From Planctomycetaceae bacterium UBA2671 (GTDB lineage: Bacteria > Planctomycetota > Planctomycetia > Planctomycetales > Planctomycetaceae): 63,590 nt of DNA. The stretch spans positions 18,287 through 81,876 of the forward strand of contig DEML01000118.1 of NCBI GenBank assembly GCA_002359185.1, in the 5' to 3' direction. Each line of letters begins with the position of its first letter. The stretch's first letter is position 1. Positions 17,464 through 25,815 of this stretch are shown here, piece after piece. Below the pieces are notes generated by a model that saw nothing but the letters and a program-made list of their open reading frames with translations, did no database searches and was not told the origin of the DNA. The position numbers and the translations under genes were made by a program.

Positions 17464-18843
17464 TCACTCAATCTCAGAGATTTCATGATCGAGCGCATTG
17501 CGGAAGCGATTGAGCAGCGGTTGCATACCAGGCAGGACTGCAAGGTCGTTTTCTTCCAGAGGATCTGCTTCGAGATCGAAAAGCTGCTCTGTGGGAGGAT
17601 CAGTTTCAACATAACGCACATAGGACCAGCGTATCGTGCGAAGGCCTTCAGATTCTGGAATGGTTTTGATAGGAACACGATGTTCGTAAACGAACGAATC
17701 TCTCCAGTTGGGATCGCCATGCTTCAATAGAGGCAGCAGACTTTTTCCCTGGACTTTAGCGGAGATCGGCAGGCCAGCCAGATCGAAGATTGTTGGTGAG
17801 ATGTCGATATTCAGGACCATTTCCGAGCGATGCATGTTTCTTTCGCTCTCCGGAAGTCGAGGATCGAAAATGATCAACGGCAGCCGAATCGATTCCTCAT
17901 GCATGTACCACTTCCCTGCCAGTCCACGATCTCCCAGATAGAACCCGTTATCGGAGGTGTAGATGATGACCGTGTTTTCAGCAAATCCCTTTTCTTCCAG
18001 TTTTTTGCGAATAGCCGCGACGGTTTCGTCCAGGCCGGCAATGAGTCGGTAATAGTCTTTGATGGACTTCTGAAATAATTCCGGATTCTCGAAACGAACA
18101 TGCCAGCGTGTGCGGGCTTCCGAAGTTTTCAGGAATTCGGGAAGTCGATGGAACTGATCTTCCGAGGCCAGTGGCGGAGCCGGGATTTCAATGTCGCTGT
18201 ACATGCTGTTGTATTTGGGGTCGGGCTGGAACGGCCAGGGATCTCCATCCTGACAATGAGCCGCTTTTGAATAAAGCTGCAGCATGAAGGGTTGCTCTTC
18301 GTTACATCCCTCCAGAAATTCCAGAGATTGATTTCGCATGATTTCCGTCAAATGCTGCGAAGCCCCCTGAGGGCCATTCGGAAAGTATTTGCTCTGACCG
18401 GGAAAGCCTTTCCAGTAGTCGTAACGATCAACCGGCAGTTTTCCACCAATTCCCCATTTGCCAATCATGCCTGTCCGATAGCCGCTTTCACGCAATTGCA
18501 TCGGAAAGGAATTATCAAGTTGTTCGGGAGTGTAGGAGGTGCGGAAGTCATTGATGCCATGCCGTCGAGCGTATTGGCCTGTCATATAAGTCGCACGACT
18601 GACCGCACAGATGGAGGTCGTACAGAACATATTCTCGAACGTCACTCCCTCACTTGAGAGTTTGTCGATGGCGGGAGTCTGTATGATGTCGTTCCCCATG
18701 CAGCCCAGGGAATCCCAACGCTGGTCATCTGTCAGAATAAAAATGATATTCGGACGATCTGCCGCATTCACAATATTGACTGGCAGAAAATATGTAAGTA
18801 AAAACAGACAGAGACAGGCGAATTTAAATGTCGTGCTTGGCAT
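17464..18843 (-). CDS. Secreted type I sulfatase with atypical active-site motif
   Basis: This 459-residue arylsulfatase-family protein has a signal peptide (CLCLFLLTYFLPVNIVNAAD) and the metal-binding N-terminal motif NIIFILTDDQRWDSLG (33-48). The active-site stretch is CAVSRATYMTGQY (79-91). The cysteine that would be converted to formylglycine (C79) and the arginine (R83) are present, but the usual Pro/Ala at +2 of the C-x-P-x-R core is Val. Later metal and substrate residues (IIYTSDNGFYLGDRG) look normal. It should remove sulfate esters, probably from polysaccharides, in the periplasm; substrate unknown. Same strand as, and upstream of, the sialidase-like/esterase fusion, separated by repeats. 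Confidence 0.88.
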   Translation of the reverse strand: MPSTTFKFACLCLFLLTYFLPVNIVNAADRPNIIFILTDDQRWDSLGCMGNDIIQTPAIDKLSSEGVTFENMFCTTSICAVSRATYMTGQYARRHGINDFRTSYTPEQLDNSFPMQLRESGYRTGMIGKWGIGGKLPVDRYDYWKGFPGQSKYFPNGPQGASQHLTEIMRNQSLEFLEGCNEEQPFMLQLYSKAAHCQDGDPWPFQPDPKYNSMYSDIEIPAPPLASEDQFHRLPEFLKTSEARTRWHVRFENPELFQKSIKDYYRLIAGLDETVAAIRKKLEEKGFAENTVIIYTSDNGFYLGDRGLAGKWYMHEESIRLPLIIFDPRLPESERNMHRSEMVLNIDISPTIFDLAGLPISAKVQGKSLLPLLKHGDPNWRDSFVYEHRVPIKTIPESEGLRTIRWSYVRYVETDPPTEQLFDLEADPLEENDLAVLPGMQPLLNRFRNALDHEISEIE

Positions 18844-19026
18844 AGAATATTCTTTTATCTGAATTTTTTAGGAAGTCGAGATTTCCTGAATTGACGGTTT
18901 CAAAAACTGACTCTATCCTACAAATCAACAGATATTTATTCAATTGTCGGTTAGATCGTGCAGGGCGAGGGTGTGCCCCGCAGCATCTTTTTTGGGGCAA
19001 AGTTCCCGGATTCAGGGAGGGTATTG

Positions 19027-19263
19027 ATGGCTTACGATCCGCAAACAGTTCACCAGGCTTCACGGCAAATCGAGCATTCCGTGCGCCAGTTAACGGGTGG
19101 CCTCATTCGGGGCCTGCAGATCTCTTCCGATCAGGACCGCGTCATCATGACCGGGGCGACGGATCTCTACTACCACAAACAGCTGGCTACACGAGCGGCG
19201 ATGGATGCCCTGGATGGCCGTCAGTTCAACAACGAAATCGTCGTCTCCCGCCAAGTAAACTAA
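19027..19263 (+). CDS. Small BON-like domain protein
   Basis: This 78-residue protein starts at the ATG at 19027, after GGGAGGG. The stretch GLIRGLQISSDQDRVIMTGA, followed by DLYYHKQLATRAAMDAL, has the pattern of a BON domain (short helix, Gly-rich strand, then a helix of the type kqlAtraA). BON domains bind phospholipid or interact at membranes, but no signal peptide is present here. I recall similar short proteins from other planctomycetes without a known role. It is transcribed alone, with three repeat elements between it and convergent plsY. Confidence 0.7.
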   Translation: MAYDPQTVHQASRQIEHSVRQLTGGLIRGLQISSDQDRVIMTGATDLYYHKQLATRAAMDALDGRQFNNEIVVSRQVN

Positions 19264-19286
19264 TTCGCGGACTCGAGAAAATCGTC

Positions 19287-19368
19287 AGGGTGGCTGGGGT
19301 CGTAGCGCAGCGAAGCCCCCAGAAGGTAGATGAAAACTGGGGAATCAGTTCGTTCGACACCAGCCACG
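19287..19368. repeat. Palindromic repeat family D, copy D2
   Basis: GGGTGGCTGGGGTCGTAGCG followed by CAGCGAAGCCCCC faces a decayed complementary arm ending CGACACCAGCCAC. It begins 24 bp after the stop of the BON-like gene. Confidence 0.7.
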
Positions 19369-19396
19369 CATCACAAATAACCTCAGTTGAAAAATA

Positions 19397-19426
19397 TCTG
19401 CGTTAATCCGCGTTCATCTGCGGTTC
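19397..19426. repeat. Half copy of family B (B2)
   Basis: A single arm containing TCTGCGTTAATCCGCG and TTCATCTGCGGTT. It matches the right arm of B1 except at a few bases; no left arm is present. Confidence 0.7.
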
Positions 19427-19464
19427 TCAATTCCTGTTATGACAGTTATGACAGTTATGTCGGT

Positions 19465-19532
19465 GTAGGTCAGGCATTGCCTGACGGCAAACGAGGTGGT
19501 ACACACATTTCGTCAGGCACAGTCTGACCTAC
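19465..19532. repeat. Palindromic repeat family A, copy A3
   Basis: Two facing halves (19465-19486 and 19511-19532) enclose 24 bp. The element lies 35 bp past the plsY stop codon. Confidence 0.85.
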
Positions 19533-19566
19533 GACTGCAAAAGTTATCGAGCACATCTCGAAGCAA

Positions 19567-20223
19567 TTACGGGCTCTGCTCATCTGTTTTTTTTTCCCGG
19601 GGTGGTTCGCCGATGGCCTCTTCACTTCCCTGAAAAATTCGCACGATATTACTGCGATGTCGATAGATGATGAGCCCCGGGATCAGGATGCTGAACAGTG
19701 CCAGGGCGATATTATCGGTGGTGAAGGGATGCGGCTTCAGCAGGCACAGTTCCACTATGCAGAACATCGCTGCCGCCAGGATCGAACTGATGGAAACGGT
19801 TCGCCAGATGAGTGTCGCCACACCAAAGCCAACTCCGGCAATCAGGGAAGCCAGCGGAGCCAGCACAAAGACGACACCCAACCCGGTTGCGACACCTTTG
19901 CCGCCACGAAATTTCAGATAGCAGGGAAACATGTGTCCGACAATGGTCGCTGCTCCGACCAGGGTGGCTCCATGGATATGCCAGAAACCGGTCTCTTCGG
20001 CAAACATCAATTTGGCGACGAGTGTCGGCAACAGTCCTTTCAGAGCATCAAGCAGAAAAACGACAATGAACCAGCGAAATCCCATCGCACGGCCCACGTT
20101 CGTTGCCCCGATATTCCCACTGCCGAATTTGCGGATATCCATTTTCCCGAACCAGCGGGCAATCAGCAGACCAAAAGGAATGCTTCCGATCAGATAGCCA
20201 GCGATGAGTATCGCGAATTCCAT
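19567..20223 (-). CDS. plsY: Glycerol-3-phosphate acyltransferase PlsY
   Basis: This 218-residue polytopic membrane enzyme transfers an acyl group from acyl-phosphate to glycerol-3-phosphate, the first step of phospholipid synthesis. All three signature loops are visible: GSIPFGLL (13-20), FGSGNIGATNVGR (37-49) and KFRGGKGVATGLG. About five to six membrane helices are present. The C-terminal 15 residues are charged (REKKTDEQSP) and extend a little beyond the usual end. ATG at 20223 follows AAGG. It is a single gene; partner plsX is not in the window. Confidence 0.93.
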   Translation of the reverse strand: MEFAILIAGYLIGSIPFGLLIARWFGKMDIRKFGSGNIGATNVGRAMGFRWFIVVFLLDALKGLLPTLVAKLMFAEETGFWHIHGATLVGAATIVGHMFPCYLKFRGGKGVATGLGVVFVLAPLASLIAGVGFGVATLIWRTVSISSILAAAMFCIVELCLLKPHPFTTDNIALALFSILIPGLIIYRHRSNIVRIFQGSEEAIGEPPREKKTDEQSP

Positions 20224-20437
20224 CGCCTTATTTTCCTGTGATTTCGTCTTGGGGTGTTCTCATTATTTGCAGCTGGAGAAATCGACTTTTCCTGGCAACT
20301 TGTTGCGAGATGTGCAAACAGTTGACACAATAAGACATAAGTATTTCATGATGATTTAGAGACGTCTCAGTTCCGACTTCGTGCTGCAGAGTAGAGATCA
20401 GCAGGGAATCGGAAAAGGGAAGTCAGAGGAATTTCTG

Positions 20438-23400
20438 ATGATATCAAAAAAAGACCTGGTCCTGATGTCTACACGCCTGTTGAATTCAATATTCATCGCT
20501 GTCCTGTGTTGCTTTGTACAAATCAATGAGTGTCCAGCCGAAGAACAGATCGACTTCAATCAACAGATTCGCCCGCTGTTATCGGATCGCTGTTTTGCCT
20601 GCCACGGCCCCGACGAAGAACATCGTGAAGGAGGATTTCGGCTCGATGTTCAGGAAAGCGCCTTCGGCCACGGCGATTCCGAAGAAACAATTCTCGTTCC
20701 CGGACACCCGGAAAAAAGTCTGCTGATTGAGCGAATCACTTCTGAAGATTCCTCGCTGAGAATGCCTCCGCAACATGCCAAAGCTCAGCTCTCGGATCAA
20801 CAAATCGAACTGATTCGCAAATGGGTAGCTCAAGGAGCAAACTGGGAAGGTCACTGGTCCTATCAGCCGATTGTCCGACCCGAAGTGCCGGCATATCCGG
20901 ATAAGAATCTCTCGCCGATTGATGCCTTTGTTCTCAAGCGACTGGAAAAAGAGAACCTGCAACCGTCTGAAAAAGCCGATCGGGTTACCCTGCTGCGACG
21001 GGTCACACTTGATTTGACAGGGCTGCCCCCGTCACTCGAAGAAGTGGATGCCTTTCTGACTGATGAATCTGCAACTGCCTATGAAAAAGTCGTTGATCGT
21101 CTTTTGAACTCTCCTCGATTTGGAGAGCATCAGGCGCATTACTGGCTCGATGCAGCTCGTTACGGCGACACGCATGGCTTACATCTGGATAACTATCGTG
21201 AGATGTGGCCGTATCGGGACTGGGTGATTCAGGCCTTCAATGAAAATATGCCTTACGATCAATTTGTGACAGAACAGCTAGCCGGGGATTTGCTGGAGAA
21301 CCCCACGGAAGATCAATTGATTGCGACAGGATTCAACCGCTGCCATGTCACTACCAGTGAGGGAGGTTCGATTGCAGAAGAAGTTTATGTGCGAAATGTG
21401 GTCGATCGCGTGAACACTTTCGGCACTGTTTTTCTCGGTGCGACATTCGACTGCACTCGTTGTCACGATCATAAATTCGATGCCCTGACTCAAAAAGATT
21501 ACTACTCTCTGTTTGCCTACTTCAATGGTCTGGATGGCAATCCTCTCGATGGAAACAAGAAAGACCCTCAACCGGTACTCCCTGTTCCCAATAAAGAGCA
21601 GGCACTTGAAAAACTGCAATTGGATCAACAGCTTGCGGCCTTACAGAGCCAGATAAAAACACTGGATCCTGTTTTGACTCAGGAACAGAAACTCTGGGAA
21701 GAGGAATTGGCCAGCAAACAACAGCAGCCAGAACTCTGGACAGTTCTGCAGCCAGCCTCATTCGAATCGCAGGGAGGGGCGGAGCTCAAATTACTGGAGG
21801 ATACCTCCATCCTCGCTTCCGGCTCCAATCCCGCTAAGGAGCAGTATGAAGTCATCGCAAACATCGAGAGTGGCCCCAAGCAAGCCATCAAACTGGAAGG
21901 GCTGATTGATCCCTCGTTGACTAACGGTGGAGCGGGACGAAGTTCTAACAGCAATGTCGTTTTGACTGGTTTCGAAGTTTTTGTCGAAACCGCAGATCAA
22001 CCCAATCACTGGCAGCCGATCAAGTTGACTGACGCCTGGGCTGATTACGAACAATCCAATGGCGATTTCAAAATCACGAATGCCATCGATGAAAACCCAA
22101 CCACAGGCTGGGCCATTGCCGGTCATGAAAAGAAGGAAAACCGTCTGGCTTATTTTGCCGCCGCTGCTCCATTTGGGACAGAAGAACCCTATCGAATGAA
22201 AGTCGTTCAGAAATACGAGTCCGTTTATGCTCAACATCAATTCGGCCGCTTTCGCCTTTCCGTAGGGAATTTCAATCCGATCAATGAGACAATTCCCGAA
22301 GAAATCAGAAAATTACTTGCCGTTGAGTCAGAGTCTCGATCTCCCGAACAAAAGCAGAAAATCCAGACACACTTCCGTGAAAAAGTGACGGATAATGTCG
22401 ACTATCGTTCGATCAACGAGCAGATTGCCGACCTGGAAAAGAAACGCACAGAACTTCAGTCGAAAATCCCGACGACGCTCGTATTTAAAGAGAAAAAAGA
22501 CCCCAAAGAGTCGTTCATCTTGATTCGTGGAGAGTACGATCAGAAAGGCGAAAAAGTTCACCGACGAACACCAACAGCATTGCCGGAAATGCACGAAGAG
22601 TGGCCGAACGATCGACTCGGACTGGCTTACTGGCTGACAAGTGAAGAAAACCCGCTGACGGCTCGCGTGGCTGTAAATCGCTTCTGGCAAAATCTGTTTG
22701 GGGTTGGAATTGTCAAAACCTCAGAAGATTTTGGCTCCCAGGGAGAGCAGCCCAGCCATCCACAATTGCTAAACTGGCTCGCAGCTGACTTCCGCGAGAA
22801 TGGCTGGGATATGAAACGACTGCTCAGGCAGATTGTGCTTTCAGAAACTTATCAGCAAACCTCACAGGTAAATCCTGAACTCTGGGTTCGCGATCCTGAA
22901 AATCGTCTCCTGTCTCGTGGTCCCCGTTTTCGACTCGATGCGGAAATTCTGCGAGATCAGGCCCTGTTTGTTTCAGGATTACTGGTCGAAGAAATTGGCG
23001 GTCCAAGCGTCAAGCCGCCACAGCCCGACGGATTGTGGTTTGCCGTCGGCTACACGCGATCCAACACCGCTAAATTCACAGCCGATACGGATCCCGAGCA
23101 GATTCATCGCCGGACACTCTATACATTTCTCAAGCGAACCGCCCCCGCTCCACAGCTTTCCATTCTCGATAGCCCGTCCCGCGAATCCAGTTGCGTCCGA
23201 CGCGAGCGGACCAACACTCCATTGCAGGCGTTACTATTCTTTAACGATCCCCAATATCTCGAATGTGCCCAAGGTCTAGCTATGCGGAGCCTGAAAGAAG
23301 CTGGCGAATCACCTCAAGCAACGGTCCAACAGATGTATCGTCTCTGCACGTGCTATCCACTCGACTCCACTCAAGTGGATTTCCTTGTGCAAGGGTATCA

Positions 23401-23563
23401 AAACGACTTGGCTCGCTTCCAAAGCGATCCCGAAGCAGCCCAAAAACTGCTGGCCGAAACTCCCATCCCGGGACAGGATCAGTTCCCGCCAGAAGAGTTA
23501 GCCGCTTGGACACTGACTGCCAATTTGATGCTGAGCCTTGATATTACTGTCAATAAAAACTGA
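20438..23563 (+). CDS. Secreted PSCyt1/DUF1549-DUF1553 protein with c-type heme motifs
   Basis: This is a 1041-residue planctomycete-type protein. After a signal peptide comes a cytochrome-like PSCyt1 domain (DFNQQIRPLLSDRCFACHG, CxxCH at 52-56), then DUF1549 (SPIDAFVLKRLEKENL, LPPSLEEVDAFL), a second CxxCH (CTRCH, starting at C339), a carbohydrate-binding-like insert and C-terminal DUF1553 (GLAYWLTSEENPLTARVAVN). Such proteins are thought to act as periplasmic or outer-membrane redox partners in polysaccharide use; no reaction is proven. Starts at 20381 and 20465 are also open, but 20438 follows AGAGGA. The DUF1501 gene that usually follows is absent; a small exported protein and a sulfatase follow instead. 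Confidence 0.85.
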   Translation: MISKKDLVLMSTRLLNSIFIAVLCCFVQINECPAEEQIDFNQQIRPLLSDRCFACHGPDEEHREGGFRLDVQESAFGHGDSEETILVPGHPEKSLLIERITSEDSSLRMPPQHAKAQLSDQQIELIRKWVAQGANWEGHWSYQPIVRPEVPAYPDKNLSPIDAFVLKRLEKENLQPSEKADRVTLLRRVTLDLTGLPPSLEEVDAFLTDESATAYEKVVDRLLNSPRFGEHQAHYWLDAARYGDTHGLHLDNYREMWPYRDWVIQAFNENMPYDQFVTEQLAGDLLENPTEDQLIATGFNRCHVTTSEGGSIAEEVYVRNVVDRVNTFGTVFLGATFDCTRCHDHKFDALTQKDYYSLFAYFNGLDGNPLDGNKKDPQPVLPVPNKEQALEKLQLDQQLAALQSQIKTLDPVLTQEQKLWEEELASKQQQPELWTVLQPASFESQGGAELKLLEDTSILASGSNPAKEQYEVIANIESGPKQAIKLEGLIDPSLTNGGAGRSSNSNVVLTGFEVFVETADQPNHWQPIKLTDAWADYEQSNGDFKITNAIDENPTTGWAIAGHEKKENRLAYFAAAAPFGTEEPYRMKVVQKYESVYAQHQFGRFRLSVGNFNPINETIPEEIRKLLAVESESRSPEQKQKIQTHFREKVTDNVDYRSINEQIADLEKKRTELQSKIPTTLVFKEKKDPKESFILIRGEYDQKGEKVHRRTPTALPEMHEEWPNDRLGLAYWLTSEENPLTARVAVNRFWQNLFGVGIVKTSEDFGSQGEQPSHPQLLNWLAADFRENGWDMKRLLRQIVLSETYQQTSQVNPELWVRDPENRLLSRGPRFRLDAEILRDQALFVSGLLVEEIGGPSVKPPQPDGLWFAVGYTRSNTAKFTADTDPEQIHRRTLYTFLKRTAPAPQLSILDSPSRESSCVRRERTNTPLQALLFFNDPQYLECAQGLAMRSLKEAGESPQATVQQMYRLCTCYPLDSTQVDFLVQGYQNDLARFQSDPEAAQKLLAETPIPGQDQFPPEELAAWTLTANLMLSLDITVNKN

Positions 23564-23589
23564 ATTTGTAAACTTATAATGAGAATCAA

Positions 23590-24135
23590 ATGGACTTTCA
23601 TAAAATGATAAAGAACCTGACTCTCTTGTTTACAGTCCTTTTCGGAATGATATTTCTGAGTAACTATCAGTACTTAGTCAAGCCAAGAACAATTGAGTAC
23701 GAACTTACGGATAACGAATCCGAAACCTCCTCTTATTTCAAATCGAACGACACCCCTTTACCAGACTCATTTGAACATGCGTGGGTCATGTCTTCCAGTT
23801 GGGAAGGATTTATGGGAGTGGCGATCGCGCTAACTTCGGATAAATATTACTACTGGATGTATTCGGACGTCGAATGGCTAGAAGAACCCAGTTTCCCTTA
23901 CGCAGGAAGCTACACTTTTGAAGATGGAAAACTTACCTTGGAAGTTTCTGGTGATCATTACTACGCAACCGAATGGAATATCACTAAGAATGGTGGACGT
24001 AAATGTCTTCAGGCAAAGGACGAGTTTCGGGATCTAAGTCGTTTACTGATCCCCGATCCCAAATTTGATGCAAAGGTTCCGTTCAAAAATCAGTCCAATC
24101 TGGTTGCGGAGTTTACCTATTGGCCAAAACCTTAA
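23590..24135 (+). CDS. Uncharacterised membrane-anchored beta-rich protein
   Basis: I do not recognise this 181-residue protein. A hydrophobic N-terminal segment (NLTLLFTVLFGMIFLSNYQY) is a signal peptide or anchor. The remainder is rich in aromatic residues and short strands (YYYWMYSDVEWL, GSYTFEDGKLTLEVSG), which suggests a lipocalin-like beta barrel. Homology to lipocalin-like domains is a guess. It lies 26 bp after the DUF1549/1553 gene and 75 bp before the sulfatase gene on the same strand, so the three may be co-transcribed. Confidence 0.55.
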   Translation: MDFHKMIKNLTLLFTVLFGMIFLSNYQYLVKPRTIEYELTDNESETSSYFKSNDTPLPDSFEHAWVMSSSWEGFMGVAIALTSDKYYYWMYSDVEWLEEPSFPYAGSYTFEDGKLTLEVSGDHYYATEWNITKNGGRKCLQAKDEFRDLSRLLIPDPKFDAKVPFKNQSNLVAEFTYWPKP

Positions 24136-24210
24136 ACTACTGCTTTAACGAGCAAAAACATCTTACTGGATGATGCCACTGATATCACTTCGTTTAAAGA
24201 GAGTTCCCTC

Positions 24211-25638
24211 ATGAAACGATTCTTGATGCTCTGCGTAATACTGCTAGTACAATTCTCCGTTTTGCAATCGCATGCAGCCGAGAAACCCCCCAATATCATC
24301 TTGATTCTCACAGACGATCAGGGATGGAGTCAGATGTCTCAGGTGGCGGATCCGCGTGTGCCGGAGGCGGTTTCGGTTTATCTGGAAACTCCCAATATGG
24401 TTCGACTGGCGAAATCGGGAATGCAATTTACCAGTGGATACTCCCCGGCTCCCCTTTGCACGCCGACACGTCGCAGCATTCTCTGCGGTTCGGCGACTGC
24501 TCGATGTGGCAGTGAATTTAAAAGCGACTGGGTTCCTGCCGATCACATGACGATTCCCAAAGCTCTCAAAATGGCAAACCCGAAATACCGATGTGCACAC
24601 TTCGGAAAATGGGGCGAGCAGATGATCTCCACCCCGGAAGAATGTGGCTACGATGTCAGTGATGGCATGACTGGCAATGTGACTGGCGGAATGCCAAATT
24701 CACTCGGCGTCAAAGGGGGACATGACGATGGCCCGCCTCATTTTATCGACAATAAGGACCCCAAACGAACTCGAACAGTGACTGATCGAGCGATCGATTT
24801 CATGCAAACTCAAAACTCAGCAGAACATCCTTTCTATGTGCAGGTCAGCTATTATGCGCAACACCTTTCTGTGGTCTGCACTCAGGAGATGCTGGAGAAG
24901 TATCAGAATAAGGGAACGCCAGATCGTGGTTATCCTCCCGCCTGGGCAGCAATGATGGAAGACCTCGACAACGGTGTCGGGCGGCTGCTGGATACGATCA
25001 AAGAATTAAAAATCGACGACAACACCTACGTCTTTTTCACAGCCGATAACGGAGGCCGAGGCACCGTTCCCGGGGGCGATCAATCGCGACTGGAAACCAA
25101 TCATCCTCTCACCGGTGCCAAACACAGTCTCTATGAAGGGGGAATTCGCGTTCCATTTCTGGCAACAGGACCTGAAATCCCAGCAGATACCGTTTGCCAC
25201 ACTCCTGTCGTGGGCTACGATTTCCTGCCAACATTCTATCAGTTGGCAGGAGGCGAGAACGCGGAGAGAAAACTTACGCAGGATGTTGATGGAACCAGTC
25301 TCTATCCATTGTTCAAGAATGCCGACCAGCCTCTGGCAGCTCGAAAAAATAACGCTCTCTATTTCCATCGTCCCAATCGAAGTTTCAGCGCTCTTCGTCA
25401 GGGCGATTACAAACTAATGCTCTTCTGGAAACCGGATGGCTCGGTTCGAAGTCACGAACTCTATGACCTGAGTCACAATCCGACCGAATCCGGCCGTGAT
25501 CTTTCAGAATCGAATCCCGCAAAAGCAGAAGAAATGCAAGCAACACTGCTTTCGTTTCTGGAATCAGTTGATGCCGAAAAACCAACAGATTTCAAGGCCA
25601 AACGAAAACCAAAACAGCAGAAAGCCAGGCAGAATTAA
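24211..25638 (+). CDS. Secreted type I sulfatase
   Basis: This 475-residue arylsulfatase-family protein has a signal peptide (FLMLCVILLVQFSVLQSHA), the metal motif NIILILTDDQGWSQ (28-41) and a canonical active site CTPTRRSILCG with C83 and R87 of C-x-P-x-R, where C83 should become formylglycine. The later motif YVFFTADNGGRG is the second metal-binding stretch. The C-terminus is basic (KAKRKPKQQKARQN). The enzyme should hydrolyse sulfate esters of an extracellular glycan in the periplasm. It follows the DUF1549/1553 gene and the small membrane-anchored protein, a context common for planctomycete polysaccharide degradation. Confidence 0.9.
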   Translation: MKRFLMLCVILLVQFSVLQSHAAEKPPNIILILTDDQGWSQMSQVADPRVPEAVSVYLETPNMVRLAKSGMQFTSGYSPAPLCTPTRRSILCGSATARCGSEFKSDWVPADHMTIPKALKMANPKYRCAHFGKWGEQMISTPEECGYDVSDGMTGNVTGGMPNSLGVKGGHDDGPPHFIDNKDPKRTRTVTDRAIDFMQTQNSAEHPFYVQVSYYAQHLSVVCTQEMLEKYQNKGTPDRGYPPAWAAMMEDLDNGVGRLLDTIKELKIDDNTYVFFTADNGGRGTVPGGDQSRLETNHPLTGAKHSLYEGGIRVPFLATGPEIPADTVCHTPVVGYDFLPTFYQLAGGENAERKLTQDVDGTSLYPLFKNADQPLAARKNNALYFHRPNRSFSALRQGDYKLMLFWKPDGSVRSHELYDLSHNPTESGRDLSESNPAKAEEMQATLLSFLESVDAEKPTDFKAKRKPKQQKARQN

Positions 25639-25647
25639 TGGCTCCAG

Positions 25648-25773
25648 TGGGGTAGCCCAGAGAATCTCGAAGAGTTCTCTGGGTGGACGAAGTCCACAAA
25701 AGGTCATCCGTTTGATGATAAATAATCTCTCAGATTTCTTGCGGCTACTCCGCCCCGAAAGGATCTTTCAGGA
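25648..25773. repeat. Repeat family I, copy I1
   Basis: The element contains GTGGGGTAGCCCAGAGAA near its left end, a nested 13-bp arm pair (CCCAGAGAATCTC and GAGTTCTCTGGG) and ends CGCCCCGAAAGGATCTTTCA. It fills the gap between a sulfatase stop (10 bp) and the lpdA stop (43 bp). A shorter copy lies on the other side of lpdA at 27261. Confidence 0.65.
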
Positions 25774-25815
25774 CTATTCTAAATCAATGTTGAACCGCTA
25801 TATGCTTTAAGAATC

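Larger units (their letters stand above)
19264..19566. other. 303-bp convergent gap holding three repeat families
   Basis: The region between the BON-like gene and plsY contains D2 (19287-19368), a B half copy (19397-19426) and A3 (19465-19532). Almost the whole gap is made of repeats, with the short direct repeat GACAGTTAT (19441, 19450) between them. Confidence 0.6.
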
